Positions 52,334-61,442 of a stretch of 64,000 bases of DNA are shown one piece after another. The translations under genes and the position numbers were made by a program. Positions within the stretch are counted from its first letter, which is position 1, and every line of letters begins with the position of its first letter. Origin of the DNA: Neolewinella agarilytica (GTDB lineage: Bacteria; Bacteroidota; Bacteroidia; Chitinophagales; Saprospiraceae); contig NZ_FOFB01000020.1 in assembly GCF_900110645.1 (NCBI RefSeq), positions 62,001 to 126,000 of the forward strand. The letters are read 5' to 3'. The notes under the pieces are model-generated. The model worked only from the letters and a program-made list of their open reading frames with translations, was not told the DNA's origin and did not search any database.

Positions 52334-52729
52334 ATGGCAACGATTTTTACGCGTATTGTCCAGGGGGAAATCCCCTGCTACCGGATTGCGGAGACAGAAG
52401 AGTTCTTAGCTTTTCTCGACGTGCGCCCCATGACTGAAGGGCATACGCTTTGTATCATCAAACGCGAAGAAGATTACTACTTCGACCTCTCCGATGAAGA
52501 GCTAACCGGGCTCACATTGTTTTCCAAGCGTGTTGCAAAAGCCCTGCAGGCAGTTGTTCCCTGTAAGCGCATCGCGGTGGGTGTACTGGGCCTGGAGGTG
52601 CCACACACGCACGTACACCTCGTGCCCGTTACCTCAGAGGGGGACTTCCGCTTCGGGAAGTCCATCGCTGTCAGCGAAGACCGGATGAAAGAGATTGCAG
52701 CAGCGGTAGCTGCTGAGATGGAAGCCTGA
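52334..52729 (+). CDS. HIT-family nucleotide hydrolase
   Basis: A 131-residue histidine-triad protein. The triad is H91-T-H93-V-H95-L-V in GLEVPHTHVHLVPV. The N-terminus ATIFTRIVQGEIPCYRIAETEEFLAFLD is the usual Hint-type opening. These enzymes hydrolyse nucleoside phosphoramidates or Ap4A-like nucleotides. It starts 5 bp after greA, so the two are probably co-transcribed, a frequent Bacteroidota gene pair. Confidence 0.93.
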   Translation: MATIFTRIVQGEIPCYRIAETEEFLAFLDVRPMTEGHTLCIIKREEDYYFDLSDEELTGLTLFSKRVAKALQAVVPCKRIAVGVLGLEVPHTHVHLVPVTSEGDFRFGKSIAVSEDRMKEIAAAVAAEMEA

Positions 52730-52765
52730 TCCATTCTCCCTTCCGCGGTAGACCCGGTACGGGGC

Positions 52766-53401
52766 CTACCATTCCGGAGGCATCAATTCCCGAAAATGGC
52801 CATTTAATTTCGCCCGGTCCCGGATGGCTGTTTTACGCTCAATACCCGGACTGATGGATTGGAGATGATTCAGGAGGTATTGTTGCCTTTCCTTTCCATT
52901 CAGGAGGGTAAGTAACTCATATTCCTGTTCAAGCGTCATGCCTACGTAGTGGCTGATATCGTAGGTTTTGAATCCTTCAGCGGTAGACTTGATCGTCTTG
53001 TCAATGTTCAACAGGCGGTAAATGTCGGTCGTAATAGAAATAATTTCTTCATTAATGGCGGGGTCCTCTTCGAGGTCAACCGTCAGCAATTTGCCGCTTC
53101 CTCCGGGGTAGAGTTTCTCAGGGAAATTCCGCCAAATATCTTCGAGGTAAAAAACTCTTTTACCCAGACAGTGGATATCACTTTCTCCGCCAGGATACCG
53201 CATCGCTATTTCCGTGAGTTCAACTTCCGTCGCAACGGGGCGAATTTTTCCGTTGATGACCGTTGGCACGCAAAAAGTGGTCCCTTGCTGTTCGGCATCC
53301 TCGATTAATTGTCGATAGCGGGGCTCGAAAATGTGCAAATTGAGGGTTTCGCCGGGGAAGACGACCAGTTGAAGGGGAAATAAAGCTATGTTCTCGGTCA
53401 T
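52766..53401 (-). CDS. Lon-N-terminal-domain (PUA-like) protein
   Basis: A 211-residue protein containing only the LON substrate-binding domain. Signs are IALFPLQLVVFPGETLNLHIFEPRYRQLIEDA and the later RYPGGESDIHCLGKRVF. No AAA or serine-protease domain follows. Stand-alone LonN proteins are common in bacteria, with poorly defined roles, possibly substrate recognition in protein quality control. It converges on the HIT gene and is divergent from the alpha-2-macroglobulin gene, sharing a 74-bp upstream gap. Confidence 0.88.
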   Translation of the reverse strand: MTENIALFPLQLVVFPGETLNLHIFEPRYRQLIEDAEQQGTTFCVPTVINGKIRPVATEVELTEIAMRYPGGESDIHCLGKRVFYLEDIWRNFPEKLYPGGSGKLLTVDLEEDPAINEEIISITTDIYRLLNIDKTIKSTAEGFKTYDISHYVGMTLEQEYELLTLLNGKERQQYLLNHLQSISPGIERKTAIRDRAKLNGHFRELMPPEW

Positions 53402-53475
53402 ATAAAGGATTCGCGCATCGTTGACTTGGTTAAATAAGCAAGTTTAGACTAATTTGTTTCGAAGAACCCACCACT

Positions 53476-56400
53476 ATGATACGCCCAATCCATATTCTAC
53501 ACCTAATTCTTTCCTTTTTATTAATAATCACCCTCTTTCCGGCTTGTGATCAAAAGGACGCCGCCGTCTCAGCGGCAACCGAAGCGGTCGCCATCCCGGC
53601 CGCTTTGCAAGCCCACACCAGTGGGGTTATCGGCCGGGGAGAATCTATCTATGTACAATTTGCCGAAGCGCCGGAAGGGGAGGCTGCGGACTTAATCTCG
53701 GTTAGTCCGGCCACCAAAGGAACCGCCTCAATGGCGGGCAATACGCTAACCTATACTCCGGAAGGGAATTGGGCCGCAGCCACGTCTTATCGGGTGAGGG
53801 TTAAAATTGCCGGCGAAGAAGACTTCGTCTTCTCTTTCAGTACCCCCGAACGAAGGGCTGAAGTAATTACGGATGGTGTTTACATCCCGAAGGGTGGCAC
53901 TGACTTGCAGATTACGGGTAGAGTAGTTACCAATGATGCCTCCAGTACGGAAGAAGTTGGCCGCCTCCTAAGCGCTAAGCAAGGTGGTAAAACGCTGGAT
54001 GTAGTGGTGGAGGCCGGAGTGGACGCACTGAGTTACACCTATACGGTACTTGGGCCCGACCGGGGAAAGTCTCCGGAACCCGTTACCATCAGTTATGACG
54101 GAGAAAAAATGGGCTTTAAGGGCGTCAGCGGAGAGTTATCGGTGGCGATCCCGGCCTCGGACGACTTTCGGGTAGAAAACCTGCTGGTCGATGAAAACAG
54201 TGATGGTGCAATAGTGGCGCGCTTTAGTGACGCTCTTGACCCCAAGCAAAATTTTAAAGGGCTCGTCACCTTTAATACAGCAATGAATTACACCACAAGT
54301 GTGGACGGTAATCTTTTGAAAATTTACCCGAAGGGAGATAACCTTGGAGAAGTCAATGTAACCTTGACGGATGGGATCAAAAATACCGCTGGCGTTCGCC
54401 TGGGCCGCGCCGCCAGCTGGAAACTCAATCTCGGACGCACCGAGCCCATGCTTCGTACGGTGGGAGAAGGAGCGATCTTACCGCATACCGGAAAGCGCTT
54501 GTTCCCCTTTGAGGCGGTAGGTGTTCAGGCCGTGAGGATTGAGCTGGTACAAATCTTTGCCAATAACATCAATCAATACTTGCAGGATAATTCTCTGGCA
54601 AGTACCCCCAACGACTGGACACTTCGCCGGGTCGGTAAAATTGTGGTGCAGGAACGAATTGAACTCAGCAGTCTGAGTGCTGCGGTGAATAGCTCCCGCT
54701 GGACGCGCTACGCCATCGACCTGGGCAAATACATTAAGGATGAAGAGGCGGCCATCTACCAAATAAGGCTAGGCTTCACGATGGAAGACGCCGTAGCGGG
54801 ATGTGAGGCAGAAGCAAGTGACTTCGGTGTTTCGGAGCCTTCCGATGAGCAGGATGACTTTAGCGTAGGCTTTACGGAAACCGTCAGCAAGTTTGGAGAC
54901 TACTACGGTGTGTATGGCTACTACGATGGCTTTGACTGGGATGACCGCAAGAACCCCTGTATGCCTGCTTACTACAACCGGGATAAGTTCATCACGCAGA
55001 ATATCATCTCCTCGAATCTGGGCCTGATCGCCAAGCGAAACCCCGATAAATCGACGCTGGTGTTTGCCACCGATCTGATTTCCGCCCGACCACGTGAAGG
55101 TGTACGGGTGCGTGCTTACAGCTACCAGCAGCAGGAGCTTTACAGCGGAACGACGGATGCTTCCGGCCGCGTGCTAATGACAACCGAAGAGGCGCCAGCT
55201 CTAATTACGGCAGATCTCGGAGATGACGTTGCCTACCTCGACCTGAACAGTGGCGATCTTTCGATGAGCCGTTTTGACATCAGTGGCACTGAAAGTGCCG
55301 GCGGCATCAAGGGGGCCTTCTATACCGAACGGGGTGTCTGGCGGCCCGGAGACGAGGTCTTCCTGAACTTCGTCTTACAAGACCGGCAGCAACGCCTGCC
55401 GGACAACTACCCCGTTGAATTCGTACTGCAGGATGCTCAGGGGAGGGTAGTGGAACGCAGAACCGTACTGCCCGCTTTCAAAAGCGGAGGATTGTACCCG
55501 CTGCCTTTCACCACGAAGAAAAGCGACGTAACGGGGAACTGGACCGCAACGGTTAATGCCGGAGGCAAAACTTACCGCTGCCCGCTGATGATCGAGACGG
55601 TGAAGCCCAACCGATTATCAATCGACCTCATTCTACCCGCAGGTGGCTTAAGCCCCGGAAACGAAACGGCTACGCTCAATAGCAAGTGGCTCTACGGAGC
55701 TCCGGCCTCTAATCTTAAGGCGGAAGTGCTCATGAATGTCTCCGAGCGAAGCCCGGATTTCCCGAAATGGGGAGATTATGTTTTCCTCGACCCCGCCAGA
55801 GAATTAGAAAACTTCGGTCAGGAGGAAATTTTCTCCGGAACCCTGGACGAATCGGGGAACTCTCCCCTGGAGATTCCTTTGTCAGAGGGTTCTATGCCCG
55901 GCCCCTTATACGCTGGCCTGAGCACGAAGGTCTTCGAACCAGGGGGTAACTTTAGTATCGACAACCAACGAATTCCCGTAGACCCTTATGCTGTTTATGC
56001 AGGCGTACGCCTGCCAGAAGGGAAATGGGGCGGTAAGCGGGTGGCCCTCAACGGCGGCTCTACCGTTGAGGTCGGTACCGTCAACACCAGTGGAGAAGCC
56101 GTAGGCGGCCGTAAGCTGAATATTGGCTTGTACCGGGTGAATTGGCGCTATTGGTGGCAGGATAATAATGACAACGTTGCCCGCCTCAACAGTAGCCGCC
56201 ACACGGAAGCAATGGAGACTTATTCGGCGACGACCAACAGTAATGGCTCGGCCAGCGTAAAGGTAGAAGTTCCCCGCTGGGGCCGTTACCTCCTGCGGGT
56301 CTGTGATGAAGGAGGGCATTGTACGGGAGATTACTTCTACGCGGGATATAACCAACAGGAGGGCGACCGGGAGTCGGCCTCCCTGCTACAGCTCAAAGCT

Positions 56401-58998
56401 GATAATCCGGAGGTAGCGGAAGGGCAACAGGTAAACATTAAGGTGCCCACCAGTGCTGGTGGTAGTCTGTTGGTCAGCCTGGAAACGGGAGCAGGGAGCA
56501 TCGAGCAATTCTGGGTTGAGGCGGAAGCAGGTGAAACCACCATCAGCTTCGAAGCGGATGAGCGCATGGTGCCCACGGTTTATGCCAACGTAAGTCTGCT
56601 GCAGCCCTATGAACAAACGACCAACGACCGGCCGGTTCGCCTGTACGGTACGGTGCCGATAAAGGTAACTGATCCGGCTACCGTTCTAACGCCGGAGTTA
56701 ACGGTCGCTGACGAATGGAAGCCCCGGGAATCCGTCACAGTAAGCGTCACTGAAAGCGGGGGGAAGGACATGAATTACACCCTTGCCGTAGTGGACGAAG
56801 GCCTGCTGGGCCTGACCCGTTTCCGGACGCCGGACCTTCACGACAAGTTTTATGCCAAAGAAGCCATGTCCGTCCGGACCTATGATTTATATAAATTCGT
56901 CATCGGCAGCCTGAACGGAGAGTTCGGCAAAGTACTGGCCATCGGCGGTGATGGTGGTGAGATGGATGATGAGACGCAGTCGGCCAACCGCTTTGAGCCG
57001 GTCGTGCGTCATCTGGGGCCCTTCCAGCTGGCGGGAGGAAAGACAGGTCGGCATGAAATTGAGTTGCCCAACTACGTAGGCGCGGTACGCCTGATGGTAG
57101 TTGCTTCCAGTGCGGAAGCCTTTGGCACGGCGGCGAAGCGAATTCCCGTCCGGCAGCCCCTCATGCTGCTGCCCACGCTTCCCCGGGTGCTGGGACCCGG
57201 CGAAAGGGTGGATATGCCCGTTAATGTTTTTGCCATGACGGACAAAGTCAGGAACGTCAGCCTTAACGTAGCCGAAAGCGCCGGCTTGGTAAATGTGGGT
57301 AGCAATAACCAGTCCATGAGCTTTTCCGCTGCCGGCGATCAGCTGGCTTATTTCCCCCTGCAGGTGGGAGACAAAACGGGCATCGCCAAATTTTCCGTCA
57401 GCGGAAGTGGTAACGGGGAAAGTGCCAGTCAGGAGGTGGAAATCGACGTCCGTCATCCGAATGAAGTAACTTCCCGCAGTTCCACGGTGGCGATCACCGC
57501 AGGGAGCAGTGAAACTATTGCCTACGAGAATTTCGGCCTGCCGGGAACGCAGGAAGCCAGCCTTGAGCTCTCATCTTTGCCCGCTATGCAGTTGGATCGC
57601 CATCTCCGTTATCTGTTGCGCTACCCCTACGGGTGTGTGGAGCAAACCACCTCTCCGGCTTTTGCTCAACTCTATCTGGACAAGGTGACGGAACTTACGC
57701 CCGCTCAGGAAAAAGAACGGCGAATGAACGTAAATGCAGGTCTGCAGGCCATGCGGAAATTTCAAACCAGCAGCGGAGGAATGGGGTATTGGCCCGGTGA
57801 CCGTACTCCGCACCCCTGGGCGTCTAACTACGTAATGCACTTCCTCATTGAGGCGGAACGGGCCGGCTTCTCCGTCCCACAGGACCTGAAGAAAAACCTG
57901 ATGGCCTTCCAGGGGAAAGCCGCCGGTAACTGGCGGTCTGGTAATGGGGATTACTATGTGTCCAGCAGACAACGAACCCTGGATCAGGCCTACCGGCTCT
58001 ATGGCCTTGCGCTGGGCGGTAAAGCGGAAATTGGCGCCATGAACCGCTTGAAGGGGGCTAAGTCCTCCCTGTCAGCCCCCGCCCGTTTTCAGCTGGCTGC
58101 TGCTTACGCGATTGTCGGGCAGAAGGCAGCGTCTGCTGATCTGATCAGTGGAGGAGAAACGGACGTAAAAGCTTATCGGGAATTGGGCTACACCTTTGGC
58201 AGTGACATCCGGGATATGTCCATAATCCTGGAAGGTCAGTTAGCGGCCGGACAAGATAGCGATGCCGGTAAGCAGGCTTTCCGCCTGGCGGAGCGGATCA
58301 GTAAGCGCAACTGGCTGAGTACGCAGGAGGCCGCTTTTGCCTTCGTCGCCATCGGTAAGATGAGCGAAGTCGATAACCGTTCGCTGAGTGCGGACTTTAC
58401 CCTTCCCGGTGTCGCCCGCAACGCCGTAGGGGCAAAGACCGGCATCTACCGAATCGATCTCCCGACGGAGGCTGGAAGTGGAAGCTTTACCCTTAAGAAC
58501 ACTGGCACGGCCACACTATACGCTACGGTAGTAACGAGCGGCAAAGCCCGCGCCGGAGAGGAAGAAACGAAGAACGAGAACCTGGTCCTTAGCGTGACTT
58601 ATACCGATGACGATGGTAACGCCATTGACGTAAGTAATCTACCGTCGGGGACAGACTTCGTCGCCAACTACACCGTCAAAAACCCGGGCACACTAGGGAT
58701 GAACTATCGCCAACTGGCGCTGAAAAGCCTCCTGCCTTCGGGCTGGGAGGTGAGCAACGACCGCCTTTCCGCCGCCGGCGCTGCCGGCGAGGAGGGAAGT
58801 TACCTCTACCGCGATTTCCGGGATGACCGGGTGTATACTTTCTTCCATCTTAACCGGGGAGAGACGAAAAACTTCGCTCTCCGAATGACGGCTACCTATC
58901 CGGGACGATACTACCTGCCCACCCAGGTAAGTGAAGCAATGTACGCCAATGACGTGAAGGCTGCCGTGAAGGGGCGATGGGTGGAGGTGAGTAAATAG
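53476..58998 (+). CDS. Bacterial alpha-2-macroglobulin-family lipoprotein
   Basis: An 1840-residue protein. The signal LILSFLLIITLFPAC ends in a lipobox (Cys24). It has Ig-like MG domains (GAFYTERGVWRPGDEVFLNFVLQDRQQ is the typical MG block) and the MYTLAVVDEGLLGLTRFRTPD-type segment. A thioester domain follows with CVEQ (1387-1390) in YPYGCVEQTTS, and an alpha/alpha-toroid with GGMGYWPG and WASNYVMHFL. The intact CxEQ implies a reactive thioester that can trap proteases covalently. It is anchored in the envelope and probably protects against host or competitor proteases. The usual partner, penicillin-binding protein 1C, is not adjacent. Confidence 0.93.
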   Translation: MIRPIHILHLILSFLLIITLFPACDQKDAAVSAATEAVAIPAALQAHTSGVIGRGESIYVQFAEAPEGEAADLISVSPATKGTASMAGNTLTYTPEGNWAAATSYRVRVKIAGEEDFVFSFSTPERRAEVITDGVYIPKGGTDLQITGRVVTNDASSTEEVGRLLSAKQGGKTLDVVVEAGVDALSYTYTVLGPDRGKSPEPVTISYDGEKMGFKGVSGELSVAIPASDDFRVENLLVDENSDGAIVARFSDALDPKQNFKGLVTFNTAMNYTTSVDGNLLKIYPKGDNLGEVNVTLTDGIKNTAGVRLGRAASWKLNLGRTEPMLRTVGEGAILPHTGKRLFPFEAVGVQAVRIELVQIFANNINQYLQDNSLASTPNDWTLRRVGKIVVQERIELSSLSAAVNSSRWTRYAIDLGKYIKDEEAAIYQIRLGFTMEDAVAGCEAEASDFGVSEPSDEQDDFSVGFTETVSKFGDYYGVYGYYDGFDWDDRKNPCMPAYYNRDKFITQNIISSNLGLIAKRNPDKSTLVFATDLISARPREGVRVRAYSYQQQELYSGTTDASGRVLMTTEEAPALITADLGDDVAYLDLNSGDLSMSRFDISGTESAGGIKGAFYTERGVWRPGDEVFLNFVLQDRQQRLPDNYPVEFVLQDAQGRVVERRTVLPAFKSGGLYPLPFTTKKSDVTGNWTATVNAGGKTYRCPLMIETVKPNRLSIDLILPAGGLSPGNETATLNSKWLYGAPASNLKAEVLMNVSERSPDFPKWGDYVFLDPARELENFGQEEIFSGTLDESGNSPLEIPLSEGSMPGPLYAGLSTKVFEPGGNFSIDNQRIPVDPYAVYAGVRLPEGKWGGKRVALNGGSTVEVGTVNTSGEAVGGRKLNIGLYRVNWRYWWQDNNDNVARLNSSRHTEAMETYSATTNSNGSASVKVEVPRWGRYLLRVCDEGGHCTGDYFYAGYNQQEGDRESASLLQLKADNPEVAEGQQVNIKVPTSAGGSLLVSLETGAGSIEQFWVEAEAGETTISFEADERMVPTVYANVSLLQPYEQTTNDRPVRLYGTVPIKVTDPATVLTPELTVADEWKPRESVTVSVTESGGKDMNYTLAVVDEGLLGLTRFRTPDLHDKFYAKEAMSVRTYDLYKFVIGSLNGEFGKVLAIGGDGGEMDDETQSANRFEPVVRHLGPFQLAGGKTGRHEIELPNYVGAVRLMVVASSAEAFGTAAKRIPVRQPLMLLPTLPRVLGPGERVDMPVNVFAMTDKVRNVSLNVAESAGLVNVGSNNQSMSFSAAGDQLAYFPLQVGDKTGIAKFSVSGSGNGESASQEVEIDVRHPNEVTSRSSTVAITAGSSETIAYENFGLPGTQEASLELSSLPAMQLDRHLRYLLRYPYGCVEQTTSPAFAQLYLDKVTELTPAQEKERRMNVNAGLQAMRKFQTSSGGMGYWPGDRTPHPWASNYVMHFLIEAERAGFSVPQDLKKNLMAFQGKAAGNWRSGNGDYYVSSRQRTLDQAYRLYGLALGGKAEIGAMNRLKGAKSSLSAPARFQLAAAYAIVGQKAASADLISGGETDVKAYRELGYTFGSDIRDMSIILEGQLAAGQDSDAGKQAFRLAERISKRNWLSTQEAAFAFVAIGKMSEVDNRSLSADFTLPGVARNAVGAKTGIYRIDLPTEAGSGSFTLKNTGTATLYATVVTSGKARAGEEETKNENLVLSVTYTDDDGNAIDVSNLPSGTDFVANYTVKNPGTLGMNYRQLALKSLLPSGWEVSNDRLSAAGAAGEEGSYLYRDFRDDRVYTFFHLNRGETKNFALRMTATYPGRYYLPTQVSEAMYANDVKAAVKGRWVEVSK

Positions 58999-59004
58999 AC
59001 GCTT

Positions 59005-59055
59005 CGCTTTTAGAGCTTTGGTAAAGACTTAACCGAGGGCGAAGCCTAAAAGCGT
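59005..59055. repeat. Imperfect inverted repeat after the macroglobulin gene
   Basis: CGCTTTTAG (59005-59013) and CTAAAAGCG (59047-59055) are perfect inverses around a 33-bp spacer that itself contains further pairing. It may form the transcript end of the long gene, although no T-run is present. Confidence 0.5.
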
Positions 59056-59100
59056 AGTGCCTAAAAGCCGAAGGCGTCTGAAAGCACCGCGTCTACCCCC

Positions 59101-59122
59101 CCCCTGCACCTGCGTCCGCGCC
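59101..59122 (+). repeat. Dispersed GC-rich motif in the leader of the 59146 gene
   Basis: CCCCTGCACCTGCGTCCGCG on the plus strand, only 23 bp before the next start codon and reading toward it. This is the closest match to the consensus. Confidence 0.8.
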
Positions 59123-59145
59123 TTACAAACTTTAAGATTGCTAAT

Positions 59146-59673
59146 ATGCTCTACAAAGAATCGCAAAAGTTCAACCACTGGTGGCTCTGGCTGCTCAATC
59201 TGTCCATTTTTGCGGGCTTACTGTACATTGCTTATCGGGACTGGAATGCCGTGCCAACCATGGAGCTGTTAATCGGGCCATTAGTGATTGCTTTGGTGAT
59301 GATCCTGCTGGCTACGCTGGAGTTGAGGACGGCTATTTCTAAAGACGGCCTGGAAGTGAAATTCTGGCCCCTTGGCCGTAAACGAATTTTTAAGTCAGAA
59401 ATCAAGCGGGCCTTTGTGCGTAAGTACTCTCCGCTTGGCGAATTTGGAGGCTGGGGCTACCGGGTCGGGTCGGCCGGCAAGGCATTCAATATGTACGGAA
59501 GCCAGGGCCTGCAACTCGAAATGCAGAATGGAGACAGGCTGCTTATCGGCACCCAACGCCCCGAAGAGCTGGCCGAATTTATCAAAGACTGGTTGGAGCC
59601 GGAAGATGAGCTGACCGACGAAATGGTGAGCCTTAAACTCAAAGAACTCAATGAAAACAGCCTGGAAAGCTAG
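59146..59673 (+). CDS. Two-helix membrane protein with a PH-like cytoplasmic domain
   Basis: A 175-residue protein. Two membrane helices, about 13-33 (WLWLLNLSIFAGLLYIAYRDW) and about 41-60 (LLIGPLVIALVMILLATLEL), are followed by a soluble beta-rich domain. That domain has GLEVKFWPLGRKRIFKSEIKRAFVRKYSP, GWGYRVGSAGKAFN and DRLLIGTQRPEELAEFI. It has the pattern of bacterial PH-domain (YdbS/bPH-like) proteins. Function is unknown. A dispersed-motif copy sits just upstream. Confidence 0.78.
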   Translation: MLYKESQKFNHWWLWLLNLSIFAGLLYIAYRDWNAVPTMELLIGPLVIALVMILLATLELRTAISKDGLEVKFWPLGRKRIFKSEIKRAFVRKYSPLGEFGGWGYRVGSAGKAFNMYGSQGLQLEMQNGDRLLIGTQRPEELAEFIKDWLEPEDELTDEMVSLKLKELNENSLES

Positions 59674-59768
59674 TTAATGCTGAATCATGTTGTGACTTCG
59701 AACAAATAGGTACGTCTACTCTTTAGTAGTGTAGGAAATAGTTCCTGTACCAAAAATGTTAGTTAACC

Positions 59769-60218
59769 ATGGGATTAATCTCCTTCCTTAAAGAAAAAGG
59801 GGCCAAACTGTTTGGCAAAAAAGAAGTCGAAGCTACCAAAGAGGTAGCGCTGACGAAAGTACAAATCCTGGAAGCCGAAATCAAGCGTCTCGGTTTGCCG
59901 ATCAACGATCTTCGCCTTGAACTGTGCGAACAGGTAATCGTTGAAGGCGCTACTGATACGACGGAACAGGCCGAAAAAGTTGTTCTCGCATTGGGCAACA
60001 TTGAAGGCATTGGTTCTGTAGCCAACAACATTTATGTGGCTAACCCCAAACCCGAGGCCGTATTCTACACGGTTCAGGCCGGGGACAGCCTCTCCAAGAT
60101 CTCCAAAGCACAGTACGGTGACCCGATGCGCTACGAGGCGATCTTCGAAGCTAACAAGCCAATGCTGACCCACCCGGATAAAATTTACCCGGGGCAGGTG
60201 CTGCGGATTCCTCAGTAG
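59769..60218 (+). CDS. BON and LysM domain protein (YgaU/Kbp-like)
   Basis: A 149-residue cytoplasmic-type protein without a signal peptide. Residues about 30-95 form a BON domain (IEGIGSVANNIYVANP at its end). Residues 100-148 form a LysM domain (YTVQAGDSLSKISKAQYGDPMRYEAIFEANKP). The same architecture in Escherichia coli is Kbp (YgaU), a potassium-binding protein. The start ATG 59769 gives the conserved MGLISFLKEKGAKLFG opening. It is followed by an intrinsic terminator at 60283. Confidence 0.92.
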   Translation: MGLISFLKEKGAKLFGKKEVEATKEVALTKVQILEAEIKRLGLPINDLRLELCEQVIVEGATDTTEQAEKVVLALGNIEGIGSVANNIYVANPKPEAVFYTVQAGDSLSKISKAQYGDPMRYEAIFEANKPMLTHPDKIYPGQVLRIPQ

Positions 60219-60282
60219 GGGAGTCAGAGAGTCAGTTAGTCAAGCAGTCAAAGAGTACTGCCTGTAGACTTTTTAATACGTA

Positions 60283-60316
60283 AAAGGATCAACGGTTTCA
60301 GGACTGTTGATCCTTT
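60283..60316 (+). terminator. Terminator after the BON-LysM gene
   Basis: A perfect 11-bp stem AAAGGATCAAC / GTTGATCCTTT (60283-60293, 60306-60316) with a 12-nt loop. The following T content is limited (CGCTTTG). Confidence 0.7.
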
Positions 60317-60460
60317 CGCTTTGTGGAGGTTGCAAGAGCGTAGGACCTATTTTCCGAAGGAGCAGGAGGAGAAGAGGAGTTGGAGGAGAGGCCCTCGCCA
60401 ATATTTTAGTACTTGGTTGACCTGAGCCGCGAAGCGGCATGCCCTCCCACGCGTGGCAGC

Positions 60461-60500
60461 TACTACCATACTACCACTACTATCATACTATCACTACTAC
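60461..60500 (+). repeat. 17-bp tandem repeat at the kdsA 3' end
   Basis: TACTACCATACTACCAC (60461-60477) is followed by TACTATCATACTATCAC (60478-60494) and TACTAC. Each unit is itself a near-duplicate of 8-9 bp. It overlaps the last codons of kdsA. Confidence 0.8.
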
Positions 60501-61315
60501 AGCACCGCTTCCCGAATCCGTAGCAACTTCGTTAAAATACCCTCCAGATTATCCAGCGGGAGCATGTTGGCCGCGTCGCTTTTGGCGACGGATGGATTGG
60601 GGTGGGTTTCCATGAAGATCCCGTCAGCACCAACGGCGATTGCGGCTTTGGCGATGGTTTCAATCAGGGCAGGTTTGCCGCCGGTGACACCACTGGCCTG
60701 GTTGGGCTGTTGCAGGCTGTGCGTGCAATCCATAACGACGGGGCTGCCGAGCGAACGCATGACGGGAATACCCCGGAAATCAACTACCAGGTCAGTGTAG
60801 CCGAAAGTAGCGCCCCGTTCGGTAAGCCACACTTGATCGTTGCCGCTGTCGATTACTTTTTGGCGGGCAAAAGCCATGGCTTCCGGACTGAGGAATTGTC
60901 CTTTTTTGATGTTGACGACCTTACCGGTTTTGGCGGCAGCGACGAGCAGATTGGTTTGCCGGCAAAGGAAAGCCGGAACCTGAAGAATATCTACGTAGTT
61001 GGCGGCCATAGCGGCTTCTTCGTCCGTATGGAAATCAGTGGTCGTGGGCAAGTCGAAGCGTTGGGCGACTTTAGCGAGAATGTTGAGGGCTTTCTCGTCG
61101 CCGATACCCGTGAAGCTGTCGATCCGGCTACGGTTGGCCTTGCGGTAACTTCCCTTGAAAATGTAAGGAATGCCCAGTTTGTCGGTGATTTCACCCACCC
61201 GTTCGGCGATTTCCATAGCGATCTCTTCTCCTTCAATGGCGCAAGGGCCGGCGATGAGGAAAAAAGCATTTTTATCGGTGTGCTTGAGCTTGGGGACTTG
61301 GATCATGGCAATCAT
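60497..61315 (-). CDS. kdsA: 3-deoxy-8-phosphooctulonate synthase
   Basis: A 272-residue KDO-8-P synthase. Signatures are FFLIAGPCAIEGEEIAMEIAERV, IFKGSYRKANRSRIDSFTGIGDE, TDFHTDEEAAMAANYVDILQVPAFLCRQTNLL and the C-terminal ETHPNPSVAKSDAANMLPLDNLE (conserved in the family, quoted in parts). It condenses phosphoenolpyruvate with arabinose-5-phosphate for the lipopolysaccharide core in the cytosol. Start could be the ATG at 61315 or one three codons later. The leader contains a -7 box at 61353-61360 and a dispersed-motif copy between promoter and start. A 17-bp tandem repeat overlaps the stop. Confidence 0.96.
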   Translation of the reverse strand: MIAMIQVPKLKHTDKNAFFLIAGPCAIEGEEIAMEIAERVGEITDKLGIPYIFKGSYRKANRSRIDSFTGIGDEKALNILAKVAQRFDLPTTTDFHTDEEAAMAANYVDILQVPAFLCRQTNLLVAAAKTGKVVNIKKGQFLSPEAMAFARQKVIDSGNDQVWLTERGATFGYTDLVVDFRGIPVMRSLGSPVVMDCTHSLQQPNQASGVTGGKPALIETIAKAAIAVGADGIFMETHPNPSVAKSDAANMLPLDNLEGILTKLLRIREAVL

Positions 61316-61317
61316 TT

Positions 61318-61339
61318 GGCGCGAACGCAGGTGCAGGGG
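61318..61339 (-). repeat. Dispersed GC-rich motif in the kdsA leader
   Basis: GGCGCGAACGCAGGTGCAGG on the plus strand. On the kdsA strand it is CTGCACC-first and ends 2 bp before the kdsA ATG, between the -7 box and the coding region, so it should be transcribed. Confidence 0.8.
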
Positions 61340-61352
61340 AAAGTTGGAGGGG

Positions 61353-61360
61353 CAAAGGTA
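61353..61360 (-). promoter_or_regulatory. -7 box TACCTTTG upstream of kdsA
   Basis: On the minus strand TACCTTTGCCCC matches TAnnTTTG and lies 38 bp before the kdsA start, giving a leader that includes the dispersed motif. No clear TTTG -33 box was found. Confidence 0.5.
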
Positions 61361-61442
61361 GTCTTGTGGTCTCGTAGTCTGGTAGGCTACCGCGTTTTGT
61401 AAACGGAAAAATCAACCATGGAGGTTTATAGAGGGTGTCCGA

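Noticed and set aside
60330-60400. Purine-rich stretch (GGAGGAGAAGAGGAG) as a CRISPR or repeat array
   Set aside because: It is a short low-complexity run without spaced direct repeats.
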